From positions 4,336,409 to 4,400,408 of the forward strand of contig BCHX01000005.1 in assembly GCA_001599755.1 (NCBI GenBank): DNA of 64,000 nucleotides, in the 5' to 3' direction. A model generated the notes under the pieces. The model worked only from the letters and a program-made list of their open reading frames with translations, was not told where the DNA came from and ran no database searches. A program made the position numbers and the translations under genes. This document shows, one piece after another, positions 40,675-51,823 of the stretch (position 1 is its first letter; the number at the start of each line of letters is the position of its first letter). The DNA is from Gliomastix tumulicola. Its lineage: Eukaryota; Ascomycota; Sordariomycetes; Hypocreales; Bionectriaceae.

Positions 40675-41981
40675 CTAATTACTGGACGTCTCACCAATCT
40701 CCAGCGTGGATGCTTTCCTATTTCTCACACCCACCTCGTGAGAAGCATGATGGTCTGCGCCAACCTCAGGGTCATTTGCACTGCTGATGTCCACGCATAC
40801 ATCCCTCAGCCCGGCCAGCTCGTACCGGATGACGATCCTGCATATCAAAGTCGAGACAAAGAACCGACTGACGATGGCGAGCGCGTCGATGGTCCCGATG
40901 AAGATCATGCTCGAGAAGGTCAGTGTCCCGAAGACGACATGCAAGACGGCGATCGTCGACTGGAACCAGGCAGAGACGAGAAAGATCTTGCGCTGGCGAT
41001 AGGTAGCCATGCGCACCTCGAAACCCTGCTCCGCAGAGGGCACGAACTCGGTCCGTCGGAAGTCCCAGAGCCGCCTGGGCGTCGCCTCCAGCCACTTCCC
41101 AAACGTCCTCCACTCGTGGTGTGTGCGCCTGTCCTTCTCCATGCTGCGCCTCTGGCAGCTGCCCGGGACGTCGCGCCAGCCCTGGACACGCAGACGGAAG
41201 ACGCAGACGCCGATGAGCTGGACGAAGACGCCCGCGCCCACCCACATGGGAGGCAGGAACGCGCTGTGGGACAGGATGGAGCTCACGGCGCGGATGCCGA
41301 CCTCCCAGGCGCAGTGCAGCACGTTGGCGGCGAGGCCGAAGATGGCGGCGTACTACAGGGCGGAGGTGATGATCTTCTGGGGCCTCGTCTTCGGCTGCCA
41401 GAGCGTCTTCCTATCGGGGTGTCGGTTGAGGATCTCATGGGCGGTTGGGTACGAGAACGCCCGGCTGAAGTACGCCGAGGGCGACCCGAATGCGAGCAGC
41501 AGAGCCAGAATCGGCCGTCTGCTCACGGTCATGACCATGGCCAGCTCGTCGACGGACGCGCTGAGCAGGGAGAGCACAGTCGGCATGACGCCGAGGAGAA
41601 CCTGGGCCCCCGTCATGTTGGCCTTGATGAATTCACCGGTGTTTTTGAGCAGGCAGTCGATGAGGGGCTGGGTGAGGACGGTGAATTCATCGGCGCCCGC
41701 CTAGACCATTCCCCTTTATTTAGTTACTTTGTTCCCCTGGCGGAGATGTGACGTGTAGACAGACTTACATCCACGTTGATATCGTAGCTCTTCACCTTAC
41801 CCGACCTGTAGTCATCCCACTCCCTTGAGCAGTTTTCCCTTTTGATCCTCTCGAACGGCCCCCGGAACTGGCCGTACCAGGAGGTAAATTGGTCCGTGAC
41901 GACGGCGTCGCTAACGCCAACGAGAAGGGCGCAGGCAAGCAGGCAGACGAAGGGACGAGATGGGGGGAGGGTATTCATCAT
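40675..41981 (-). pseudogene. Fungal integral membrane protein gene interrupted by one in-frame TAG
   Basis: Two exons (41981-41769, 41700-40675; intron 68 nt) form one continuous frame of 413 codons, broken only by TAG at 41355-41353 (codon 187). The N-terminus has a signal peptide (residues about 8-25). Then come LIDCLLKNTGEFIKANMTGAQVLLG, RRPILALLLAFGSP and, after the stop, YAAIFGLAANVLHCAWEVG and several further membrane helices (FLPPMWVGAGVFVQLIGVCV, AVLHVVFGTLTFSSMIFIG). I recall this layout from a conserved fungal membrane-protein family of unknown function. Both sides of the stop look equally conserved. Glutamine (CAG) is a likely ancestral codon. Explanations are recent nonsense mutation, sequence error or readthrough. 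Confidence 0.75.
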
Positions 41982-43750
41982 GATGGATTTTGTCCAAAGC
42001 GTCTTGCTGAGCAATTGGAAGTCAAATTTCTGCCATGGAAAGGATTATGCAATCAACCGTCTGGCAGTGGCCCCCCCTTATATGAGGCATGGGTAGACAG
42101 GGCGTAGGGTCCTGGATATATTTTCCCTTTGACTGATGAATGCACACGTAGGGATACTTGCCAACGGCATTATACCACATGGTCTGCTGATCTACCCCGC
42201 AGGGTGAGATTCTCCCACGAAGCGTGTGTGGGCGCGAGATCTACTGGTCGCCTAAGAGCCTCAACTGTGCTCGATTGCCCAGCACGAAGTTCAGCTTCCT
42301 GTGAGTGAGTGGCCAAGAATAGAACTGCATGGCCGAAGTCCCTGTCATCTGGGCTGATTAGCTCGATCGAATTGGTTGCGAGGCCGGGCGAAATCTATTT
42401 CAGGGCTTTGTGGTCACGGGGAGGATTGACACTTTGGTTGGGAGGCAGAAGATGCGAACCAGGTGCAGGGATCCGTGCCGCGCTGCCTTGGATCCTTCGT
42501 TCAGTCACGCGTGGGATATAAAAAGTGCCAAAGAATATTTCACTTCCCCTTTGCAGCTTCGATTGACGTGGCGCACCCGTAATGGTCCCTCGTGGGAGAT
42601 GGACGGTGGCCGGAGAAACCCCTCCGTCTCAACGTGAAGATGGTGATGCACAGCCAAGCCAGTGTTGGCATTCAACCAAGAGGCATGGTGCTCCGTCCCT
42701 CTTTCACTATCTTGCACGTGATTGCTTACAGGTCTACACACGGCACCGGAATTCCCATTGCATTTGCATTGCATCTACGTTGTCATTTGTGTAAAGTCGT
42801 GCATCCAGGCAGTAACGGCGAAATGCATGCAGGCGATGCGCATGAAGGGGTATGATGGGATGGCATCAAATGGGAGGGGAGTCAAATTGCTTGCTCGGGG
42901 TGAGGAAATAATGTGGATTGGCATTAAATGGGAGGCGAGGTCGTGAGGTGGCGGCCATGGAATTGCAATTTGAAAAGCACGGCGAGGTGAGCTTAATGTG
43001 GGCAGTGACTGACCGTTTTGCAATTTGCGTGGCAGCGCTGGCTAAAAAATCGTCGGTGGCGGGGTCGAAAATCATCATGAACGGCTTCACTTTTGATGTT
43101 GAGGGCTCGAAAATTGGCCGATCGCGGGACGCAATGGATCAAAACCGACTGAATGAGGTGGCTAATTTTTCAAAATTGGGCCCAGCTCAGTCGATTTTGG
43201 GTCGATTTTGGGAATCGAGCTGATGGGAATCGAACCCGGGGAGCCCAGTGTGATCCACTTTTTGAAATAATTATGGACCCTCGAGGTAATTTGTGGAGAC
43301 CACCACTCCTCGAACGACCAGCCAGACTGTCACAGCGCTGAATTCTATCTCACAGTGCTGTATTTTGTCCTCACAGCGCCTGAACCGCCCCATTCGGGCT
43401 ATTCCAGTCGACGCTGTTGGTTCTCTCCCATCCGCTCCATCCAGTCAACATCACCACCAGCACTTCACCCCCGTCCTCCAATACTGACTGCCTTACCTAG
43501 ACCAGACGCTGTCTCTCCAGTGCAAATGGGAGCGGGTGCACTTTCAGCAGTCGAGCGGAGCCGTCAGCAGCCGTTGATTGATTGATTGATGACACGACGA
43601 ATCACATAATGGGCCATCACCAGACAGTGGGTTGATTAGCAAGCCCGGCCACTTGATTGCCCAATACTAGTAGTTAACCCCGCTGGACACCGGCGGCACT
43701 TCCTTGCACCAACCAATATCCCTCTTGCGACTCAAGCCCCGGCCGCCGTC
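41982..43750. other. Intergenic, 1.77 kb, repeat-like composition
   Basis: Contains near-repeats such as tggcatcaaatgggagg at 42861-42877 and ttggcattaaatgggagg at 42919-42936, many TCGAAAAT/ATTTTCGA-like motifs (43040-43210), and the tRNA-like fragment listed separately. The right half (43300-43640) is the metallophosphoesterase promoter side. No gene was supported. Confidence 0.5.
43220..43262 (-). other. tRNA-like fragment with perfect B box (tRNA pseudogene or SINE-type head)
   Basis: On the minus strand GGTTCGATTCC (43236-43226) is an exact RNA polymerase III B box inside CCCGGGTTCGATTCCCAT. About 20 nt upstream AGTGGATCAC resembles the A-box region of tRNAs (AGTGGTTATCAC). The anticodon arm and a pairing acceptor stem are missing, so this is not a functional tRNA. 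A degenerate tRNA or the head of a short interspersed element fits. Confidence 0.4.
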
Positions 43751-44656
43751 ATGAAGCTCTACGCCATCGCCGACCTGCATCTCAGCTACGCCCTGAACCG
43801 CGACGAGCTGCAGAAGCTGCAGCCGCACCCGGACGATGGCCTCATTCTCTGTGGCGACCTGGGCGAGACACTGGACCATCTGGACCTCGCCTTTAAAGTT
43901 GCTACGGCCAAGTTTGCACACGTCTTCTGGTGTCCCGGGAACCACGAGCTCTACTCGGTGAAAGAGCCGGGCACGGACGGAGACTCCTCCTCCTCCTCCT
44001 CCAAGTCCCCGGCGCGCGGCCAGGCCAAGTACGACGCGTGTGTTGCCCTCGCGCGACGATACGGAGTGCGCACGCCCGAGGACGAGTACATGGAGTGGAA
44101 CGGCGAGGGCGGCCCAGCCCTGATCGCGCCCACCTTCCTGCTGTACGACTACAGCTTCCGGCCGGAGCACATCCCGCGCGAGAAGGCGCTCGAGTGGGCG
44201 GCCGAGCAGGACATCGTCGCCACGGACGAGTATCTCCTGCACCCGGACCCGTACGCGACGCGCGACGAGTGGTGCCATGCGCGCGTCGAGGCCACGGAGA
44301 AGAGGCTCGCCGAGGCCTCGCTGCCCCTCGTCATCGCCAACCACTGGCCCCTGCGCGAGGACCTCATCTTCATCCCGCGCGTGCCGCGCTTCACGCCGTG
44401 GTGCGGCACCAAGAAGACGGCCGACTGGCACACGCGCTTCAGGGCGAGAGTGGTCGTCAGCGGGCACCTGCACGTCCCGCGCACCGACTGGAAGGACTTC
44501 ACGCGCTTTGAGGAGTGCAGCCTGGGCTATCCGCAGCAGTGGGAGTCGGCGCGGACCAACGGGCTGGATATCAACGACCTGCTGAGGGAGATCCTGCCGG
44601 GGCCTGCGCCGCCCGAGTCGGGGAATGCGCCGATGAAGACGAGGCGGTTCGGCTGA
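43751..44656 (+). CDS. Calcineurin-like metallophosphoesterase
   Basis: Single exon, 301 aa. The five metallophosphatase blocks are visible in order: D8-x-H10 (IADLHLSY), G35-D36 (CGDLGE), G63-N-H-E (CPGNHELY), a lone His in VIANHWPL, and GHLH near residue 240 (VVSGHLHVPRTDW). A serine run and basic patch (about 78-90) form an insert. These ligands bind two metal ions and cleave phosphomono- or diesters. The ATG at 43751 begins directly with the first catalytic strand, as is usual. Substrate unknown. Strong GC-rich codon bias creates long open frames on the other strand, which were discarded. Confidence 0.9.
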   Translation: MKLYAIADLHLSYALNRDELQKLQPHPDDGLILCGDLGETLDHLDLAFKVATAKFAHVFWCPGNHELYSVKEPGTDGDSSSSSSKSPARGQAKYDACVALARRYGVRTPEDEYMEWNGEGGPALIAPTFLLYDYSFRPEHIPREKALEWAAEQDIVATDEYLLHPDPYATRDEWCHARVEATEKRLAEASLPLVIANHWPLREDLIFIPRVPRFTPWCGTKKTADWHTRFRARVVVSGHLHVPRTDWKDFTRFEECSLGYPQQWESARTNGLDINDLLREILPGPAPPESGNAPMKTRRFG

Positions 44657-44699
44657 GCGTCGGGTCCACTGTGATGCCTGCCAGTGGTGGTGGACGCTG

Positions 44700-44701
<2 letters not shown>

Positions 44702-44741
<40 letters not shown>
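44702..44741. repeat. (AG)20 microsatellite
   Basis: Twenty perfect AG units start 46 bp after the stop codon of the metallophosphoesterase gene. Confidence 0.95.
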
Positions 44742-44743
<2 letters not shown>

Positions 44744-45738
44744 ACTGTAGAGGTGCTGGCGCGGAGGAATATGCCAAACCGGCATGAAGCCAAGGGTCAC
44801 ATGCAGAGCAGCTACTCCGTACTTAGATTCCCCATAGTCCCGCCACGATGCAATTTGAAAAAACTACCAGCATCTCTCTGCCTGTCCATGGTCCTTGTGA
44901 CGATGCCAATCCTGCCAATGTCATGTCAAGCATGCCGAGGGTATTGAAGGGAGAAGAACCGCACCGGCGAAACTAACCAGCCCCGGCTTAGCATTTCCCG
45001 CCCCTAATTCCGCCCCAGCTTTGGAGTCCGCGACCTTCACCAATGGAGAAGTGTTCGGGGTTTGCACCCACGGTCCAGACTCGACGAGAGGCTATAGATG
45101 GGGACCCTGACGCCTGAGCGGTGAATTCCCATAACCTAATCTCATCTCATTGGCGTGAATTTCATGTGAATCGGCCGGCTGTTTCCGCTTCGACTGTCTC
45201 GCTGGCCCCGAAGTCGTCTTGTCGTCCCGACAGCCTGCGGGGCGTGGAGAAGGAGGGCAGGCTAAGGGTCGTTCATGTGTCTTCTCCCACGTCTTCGAGG
45301 CTCTGGAGATGGGTCAAAGGGAGGGGGAATGGTCTCTCTTCGACGATGATATTCCCTCAGCATCAGCTCTGGCTCTGCTCCGTCCTCCTGCCACCGACTT
45401 CGGCCTGTTGTTGCACATGCTCTCCCTCCAGATGCCCTCCTCGCTCCCCAATCACCAACTAACATCTCCACACTCAGGCCGAGCAGGTTTCCCTCTTCAG
45501 GCAACTGATGGGTGAGACTCCACTCCCCACGGGGAGCCCCCAAGGGAGAGCCGAGTCGATGCCACCCAGCACTTTGTATTCCACCTAGCTTTCCGCTCTG
45601 TTGGATTGGGGTCTCGTGGACGTCGTTCGTTCTTCCACTCCCTGCCCCGGCCTAAACCAAGCCAGACCATGCCAAGTCAGGCATACTAGGATGTGCGGTG
45701 AGGAGAAGGACTGAGGTCAGGGACCCGTGCTGGACAGA

Positions 45739-45747
45739 TATATAAAG
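45739..45747 (+). promoter_or_regulatory. TATA box of the MFS transporter gene
   Basis: TATATAAAG lies 99 bp upstream of the ATG at 45838. Confidence 0.6.
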
Positions 45748-45837
45748 GTCGGTCCATCCCCGCATGTTTCGTCCTGCCGCCGGACCAGTCTCTTCAACTA
45801 CATCGTCATCACCTGGCTACAGGAACTATCCCTTATT

Positions 45838-47608
45838 ATGGCTAACACCACTAAGGAAGACGGCCTGCCCCCGCAGGCCAGCAGCAGGATCGCCGACCAT
45901 GATCCCTCCGCCGTGGCTGCCATCGACGCCATCAACACCGAGCGTGACATGAGCATCCGAGACACCCTCCGACTCTGGCCCAAGGCAATCCTCTTCTCCT
46001 TCTTCCTGTCCCTCGCCATCATCATGGAGGGCTACGACACCAACCTCATGTCCAACTTCTACCCCTACCCGGCGTTCAAGAACCGATTCGGCGACGAGGA
46101 GGACCCGGATGGTGGTCTGCTCATCTCTTCGCGGTGGCAGACCATCATCTCCAACAGCACGCAGGTGGGATCCATCATTGGGCTCATCATCAATGGCTTC
46201 GTGACCGAGTGGATTGGGTACAAGAAGTCCATGATCTTCTTCATGGTTGCCCTCGTCGGCGCCATCTTCATCCCCTTCTTCTCTACCGGCCTTCCCATGT
46301 TCCTGGCGGCAGGGATTGTCCAGGGCATTCCGTGGGGCGTCTTCCAGACCCTCGCCGTCAGTAAGTAGACCTATTCTGTGTGCTGTCTGTATACGGCAAT
46401 GGACTTGGCTGACTCCTTGCCCAGCATACGCGGCCGATATCTGCCCGACGGGTCTCCGACATTACATGACCTCGTGGATCAACATGTGCTGGGTCATTGG
46501 TATTCTCCTATCTTCGGGAGTTCTCAAGGGCCTCATGTCCATCGAAGGCCAGTGGGGATATCGCATCCCCTTCGCCCTCCAGTGGATATGGCCACCCTTC
46601 ATCATCGTCGTCACCCTCCTGGCACCCGAGTCTCCCTGGTGGCTCATCCGCCGAGGCCGCATCGAGGAGGCCAGGACGGCGGTCAAGAAGATGCTCAACC
46701 AGAAGAGCGGAGTGGCCTTTGACGTGGACGCGCACATCGAGATGATGGTGGCCACGGACCAGTATGAGAAGGACATGGCTTCGGGTACCCAGTACTGGGA
46801 TTGCTTCCGCGGTACGGACCTGCGAAGGACAGAAATTGCTTGCACAACATGGGTGAGTAGTGCCTTGTCAAGATAGTCTAAGGTGAATGAATCCTGGCTG
46901 ACAGCATTACAGGTGGTCCAAGCTCTGTGTGGTGTTCCATTCATGAGCTACAGCATCCAGTTCATGGGCCAGGCCGGCCTGTCTACCAGTGACGCCTACT
47001 CGCTCAACGTCGGCCAGAACGGGCTGAGTTTGTTTGGCTGCATCATTGCCTGGTACATCATGACCTACGTCGGCCGTCGCACGCTGTACCTCAGCGGCCT
47101 CAGCATCATGCTGGTCATCCTCTTCATCGTCGGCTGCATCGGCATCCCCAGCGAGAGCACAGCCCGCTCATGGGCCGTCGGTGGCCTCCTCATCTTCATG
47201 CTCTTCTGCTTCCAGCTCTCCGTGGGACCGGCATGCTACACCCTCGTCGCCGAGATGCCGTCCACGAGACTGCGCATCAAGACCGTTGCTCTGGCCCGCG
47301 CGAGCTACAACGCCGCTGGTTTCATCACGAATGTCATCATGCCCAAGATGGTCGGCAAGAATGACTGGAACTGGGGTGCCAAGGGCGCCTTCCTCTGGGC
47401 TGGCATCACGCTGGTGTTCCTCGTCTGGACCTTCTTCCGACTTCCTGAGCCCAAGGGACTGACGTACTCGGAGCTGGATCTGCTGTTTGAGCATAAGACG
47501 AGTGCCAGGAAGTTCAGCGCCGAGTTGGCTGCGAGCTATACGGACGAGCTTGCGGTGCGTGTGGATGAGACGGGGAAGCCAATGCAAGCAGCCCAGCATG
47601 TTGAGTAG
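45838..47608 (+). CDS. MFS sugar transporter (maltose/alpha-glucoside permease-like)
   Basis: Three exons (45838-46360, 46425-46852, 46913-47608) give 548 aa, joins in frame. Twelve membrane segments can be traced. Sugar-porter signatures include MEGYDTNLM in TM1, NGFVTEWIGYKK between TM2 and TM3, GIPWGVFQTLAVTYAADICP in TM4-5, APESPWWLIRRGR after TM6, and EMPSTRLR with FRLPEPKGLTYSELD at the end. The PESPWWL and GIPWG forms are typical of the fungal MAL/alpha-glucoside:H+ symporter branch. It would import a disaccharide or related sugar across the plasma membrane. A second, distinct member is at 53112-54767. Long hydrophilic termini are normal here. Confidence 0.9.
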
Positions 47609-47728
47609 GCAGTTGCATGTCCAAACAGTTTGGGGGGATGTAGCAGTAGAGACTAACTAGGACAAGAAATTGCGTTATGCTCGAGGCGGACTATCATATG
47701 TGACCTTCCCATCTTATCCTCCTCTCCC

Positions 47729-50523
47729 TCATAGAACCATAGTCCATTTCACAGACTTGGACCTCATCGCCATCAGCACACCCAGCGGCAGATACTGCTC
47801 ATCCACAAGCCTCATCCCACCATAGTCCCTCCGCAAGCCGTCTCCGTACATCTGCAGAGCCCACGCGGCCTCCCTCGCCTTCGGATCATCCGAACCCTTC
47901 ATCACGGTGTCAAATGCATCCTGGACGTCAGTATCGAGGGCAGGACCCTGTGTCCCAGGGACCTCGCACAGCTCCAGATACGTGTCCCTCAGGCGGCGAC
48001 TCGACGTCTCCCTGAACTTGGTGTACTCTTCATAGCTGAAGAAGTTGTCCACCTCGTCGGCCGTGATGAGGCTCAGGATAGACTTCGTGTCATAAGACGT
48101 CCACGTCAGCATCCTGTTCAGCAGCTCGATCCGTTGCTCGTGTGGCGTGACCTCGAAGTTGTTCTTCAGTCTCTCGTAGTCTCCTCGCTCACGTGAGAAG
48201 AACTGCTTGATGATCTTCTCTGGGGGGCTTGCTTCAAGACGCTCTCGCACCTCTAGCAAAGGAATGAACGGGTTGCGCAGCCCCAGCCCGCCGAACGACT
48301 CGGGCAAGTAGATGAATGCGTCGGGAACATTGGACACGCCAAAGCGTTTGTCGATCATGGCCTTGATATAGCCAACGACACCACCGCCAGCACTCTCTGG
48401 GCCTTGACCGTCGCCAGAAAACAGGGTCTTCTGCATCTGGTAGTAGGTGTCCAGAATCCTCTCGACATGGTCTATCCCAAAGCAGAAGGCCGGCTCGCCA
48501 AAAGTGTGGCTGAAGAAACGCCCGATGCAGCTGTTCCAGGTCTGCACCCACTGCAGGACGCTCTTGCACCCGGCGAGCTGCTTATGAAGCTGCTTCACGT
48601 GCTCCTCGACCTGGGGCTGATCGATCTCCCACTTTGTGCTCACGGGGTCGAGACGCAGATGTCCGACCTTGACTTCGCCCTCAGGCAGCAGACTAGCCAC
48701 TTTCTAGTTCTTCGCTGTCTTCCCATCGGTCAGGTATACCGACCCCGTCTTCTGCTTGTTGAAAGACAGACCCAGGATCCCCGCACACTCCTTCATGGCG
48801 ATCCAGGCCCTGGCGCAGTGCTCGGGCTTGGCGCACATCCAGATATCATCGTGGAGTCTGTGCAGGAGAACACCGTCGGGCTGGTTGGCAGCAAGGTCCA
48901 TGGTAAAGAGCACCATCTCACCGATGAGCTTCTCCGGTGCATGTGCCATGGGCACACCGCGGACGCGAGTCCTCGGACCGCGGGCGGAGGCTGGGGAGTC
49001 GGGTGACGACTGTACGTTGAGGGGCGCCTGGAGGACCTTTCTGTAGAACTCGATAACGGCTTCCGTGAACCCGAAGAAGCGCATGACGGTGAAGATGGTG
49101 GTGTGAGAGAGGCCTGTGGCGAACCATTCTAGATCTGTCTGGAGCATGGCAGCTTCCCCGTCTAGAGCCTGGCGCACGATGGCCTCACTGGCGACCGTCT
49201 GTAGCATTAGCTGCTTAATGTTCTTCTTCCTCTTTCCCCCTTCGGTGGTTTCATTGTCGCCGCGCTGCTCGTCGTTGTCATACCCCACAAAGCCGATGGT
49301 GTTGACAGTGTCTGGCAGCTGGGAGGCGAAGAAGAACTTCTGGAATCGCCGTTTTCTCTCGTCTGTCACGAAGCGACGGCTATCGCGGCGACCCTGCGTG
49401 AAGTACGAGTATCGGTCATCCTCCACTGTCGTTGGCTTTGCTCCGGACTCCCACTTCCAGAGTCCCGTGTCGATAAAGCTTCGGAGGGCGATTTTGAGGT
49501 GCACGCAGCACTCGATGCCCACGTAGTGAATCAGGATCGCCTGGAGGACGTCCTCGTCCATCCAGATCCTGTACTTGCCGTTGAGCTGCTGGCGCGGAAG
49601 GACGGGAACTATGAAGGGTGCTCTGTGTCAGCACTCGGTAAACAGGCTGATGAAATGGTGTTCGCTGTAAGCTCATCCTTGGGGCACGACTTACTTCCTT
49701 CATCCCCGGCGTCCCAGTCCCATTTCTCAATGTCTTCGAACCTCATGTTCAGAATATCCGCCATCTCCTTCAGAACAAGGGGATTGTCGAGGAACTCGCG
49801 GAGAATGCCCTGCTTCTCGTCGCTGAGCAGATCCTCGGCAAGCAGGCCGTTGATGCACCACTTGAGCGTGTCCTCATCGAAGGGGTGCTTCTGTTCGAAC
49901 ATTTGCCGGCAATACGTGCCGATCACATCTCGCATATCATTCAAACCCTCGGCGCCCTTCTCGCCCTTTTCTCCCTGGAAGAGGCGGATGAGGTACTGTT
50001 GGATCTGGGCCTCATCCGTCTCGAGAGGCTCGAAGACGACCTTCTCAAACTTGTCGCAGAGCTCCTGCAGTCTCTCCTTCTGGCGGTCCAGGACCTCAAA
50101 CGTCTCCGTCTCCGTGTCTGGGGATTGCGCTGCATCGGCGGTAGAGGCTGACATCCACTCCGTCACAAGACGCGCATACAAGTGCCCCAAGCCAAGCTTG
50201 CGGCTCTGCACCTCGAGCTTGGACCGGAGTGTCTCCTCGTAGCTCTGCAGGAGCTCGTCCGGGACGCAGACGTCGTACTTGGACTGGCTGAGCCAGTGCT
50301 GGATGTTGCGCACCGCATTCTCGCCGGCGGCACCGGGGTAGAGGTCCTCGACGCCCTTCAGGAGCTGCCTGATGCGGGTGCGCTGGTCGGCCATGCCGGC
50401 CGCGGTCTGGAGCACCTCATTCTTGCGGTCCTCGTATTTGGTGCGCTGCTTCTCGAGCTCCCTGATCTTAGTCAGGGTGATGCTCTCGAGCGTCTTGGAG
50501 AGAGCCGCGACCGAGGACGCCAT
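47729..50523 (-). CDS. rvt: Cellular reverse-transcriptase-like gene (rvt), with one in-frame TAG
   Basis: Exon 1 50523-49695 and exon 2 49620-47729 (74-nt intron, GTAAGT..CAGAG) make one frame of 907 codons including an internal TAG at 48706-48704 (codon 582). The N-terminal 275 residues are helical with a coiled coil. The core shows VPVLPRQQLNGKYRIWMDED, motif A in DLEWFATGLSHTTIF (Asp439), motif B in GVPMAHAPEKLIGEMVLF, and motif C as LHDDIW (Asp534-Asp535), then FNKQKTGSV. This matches the rvt genes described by Gladyshev and Arkhipova: single-copy, non-mobile RT-related proteins of fungi and other taxa. No nuclease or other transposon domain is present. After the stop, LPEGEVKVGHLRLDP and the thumb/C-terminal part (to 906) stay fully open. 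Catalytic residues are intact. Confidence 0.88.
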
Positions 50524-51823
50524 GGGAGGAGACGGGAAGTGTTGGAGGCAGACGATGAAAGATGGTGAATGGGGATGTGGACGGGAGCAGTGAGGGGGGG
50601 ATAGCGTCAGGAACCTGCCTCTTAAATGTCTGAGATACGATATCTGGAAGTGTCGCCAGAGCATGGCGGTGGTCTCTGCAAGGCAACCGGCGCCAATGCG
50701 GGATGATGGAGCGGCTTCAGGGGCTAGCCATAGAGCTCGTTAGGCATCACCGCTTAGTGCTGACTGTGACACGTTTCTGTTGTTGATCGAAGCAGGTGTC
50801 CTGTCAATATCTGCAGCGTTTTGAGGTGCCCAGGGGTGTCTATTGGTTCACAACGACATAGGGGAAGACCGAAGGGCGTTAGGGAACGCACGAGAACACA
50901 CTAAAATGTGTTGTAGCGGTGTGAAGGGAGGCATTCTCTGGCGTCCTTGTGAGCGGGGTTGAATCCAACCCCAGACATTGATATTGACGTGATAAACATG
51001 CCATCCATGCACAGTCACTTGCCACTGCGTGTCCTGTCTGCGTAGATTATTCTGTCATTGTGTGATGGGCGCACCTCTGGCTGCCTCGGTCGGGTCTCTC
51101 GATGACTCTCTTCACTGGAGTGGTCTTCACTGGAGTGGTCATGGACGACTGCACCCAGCGACTGTTAGTGGATATTGGTAGTGACCCTAATAAGCCACCT
51201 GTTGTTTCTCTACCTCTCACTGGTCCCCAGGGACCTACACTACTCTATTGCGAGATTGTCATCCAACTGTCCCTCTAAATCAGCCCGCTAATTCCCGGCC
51301 CTGATGGGGATAGGCATCGGACTACAGCGCCTCATCATAATATCACGACTCCCTGAGGTGAGCTGCCAGCAGTTCTTTAGCAGGCTGTTTTCAAACCCCA
51401 CTAGATCTGTTCCAGTGCCCTACAGTTACGCTATCAGCCGCCATAGATCTGACTCGGGCTCCAAAACCCTCCGAACGAGTCGCTGTTACGCGCTCAACAC
51501 GTGAAAAGCATCCGTCTTATCTGTTATCTGCACCCGAGGCAGTGGTTCAGCGACCATGGTGAAGGGGGTTTAAGTAGCATCTTCTTCGGACCGTCGCAGA
51601 GATCAGGTAATTTGTCTTGCCCTCCCGCTCTAGACCATCTGCACCTTCAGTGATTCGATCTTAGGCTGGGCTACCCACAGGCGATACGCCCCATTAACTA
51701 ACACTGAACCAGCTGATCTAGGGACCCTTGGCACTCTCCCCTCGTACGATCAAAAGCGGGCAGCCTCATTCATTCGTCGCGTCTGATCGTCAAACGTCGC
51801 ACGCATCCCAGCTCCCCTCGGCC
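50524..51823. other. Intergenic, 1.3 kb
   Basis: Divergent promoter region of rvt (-) and the alpha/beta hydrolase (+), containing a 15-bp direct repeat. No gene seen. Confidence 0.5.
51109..51138. repeat. 15-bp tandem duplication
   Basis: Two perfect adjacent copies of tcttcactggagtgg. Confidence 0.9.

Larger units (their letters stand above)
44657..45837. other. Intergenic, 1.18 kb
   Basis: Contains the (AG)n microsatellite just after the phosphoesterase gene and the MFS promoter at the right end. No gene seen. Confidence 0.55.

Noticed and set aside
40540..41751. 403-codon plus-strand open frame over the broken membrane-protein gene
   Set aside because: Low-complexity charged composition typical of an antisense shadow. 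The minus strand gives a signal peptide and membrane helices with a spliced N-terminal exon.
43220..43310. Complete tRNA gene on the minus strand
   Set aside because: No anticodon arm and no 5' acceptor strand complementary to CAGCTCG; only a T-arm/B-box-like part is present.
43667..44800. 377-codon open frame antisense to the metallophosphoesterase
   Set aside because: Arg/Leu/Val-rich shadow; the plus strand carries all five phosphoesterase motifs.
48704..48739. 36-nt intron removing the TAG in rvt
   Set aside because: It keeps frame with GT..AG ends but is shorter than any accepted intron here (52 nt minimum) and has no branch site; kept only as an alternative in the finding.
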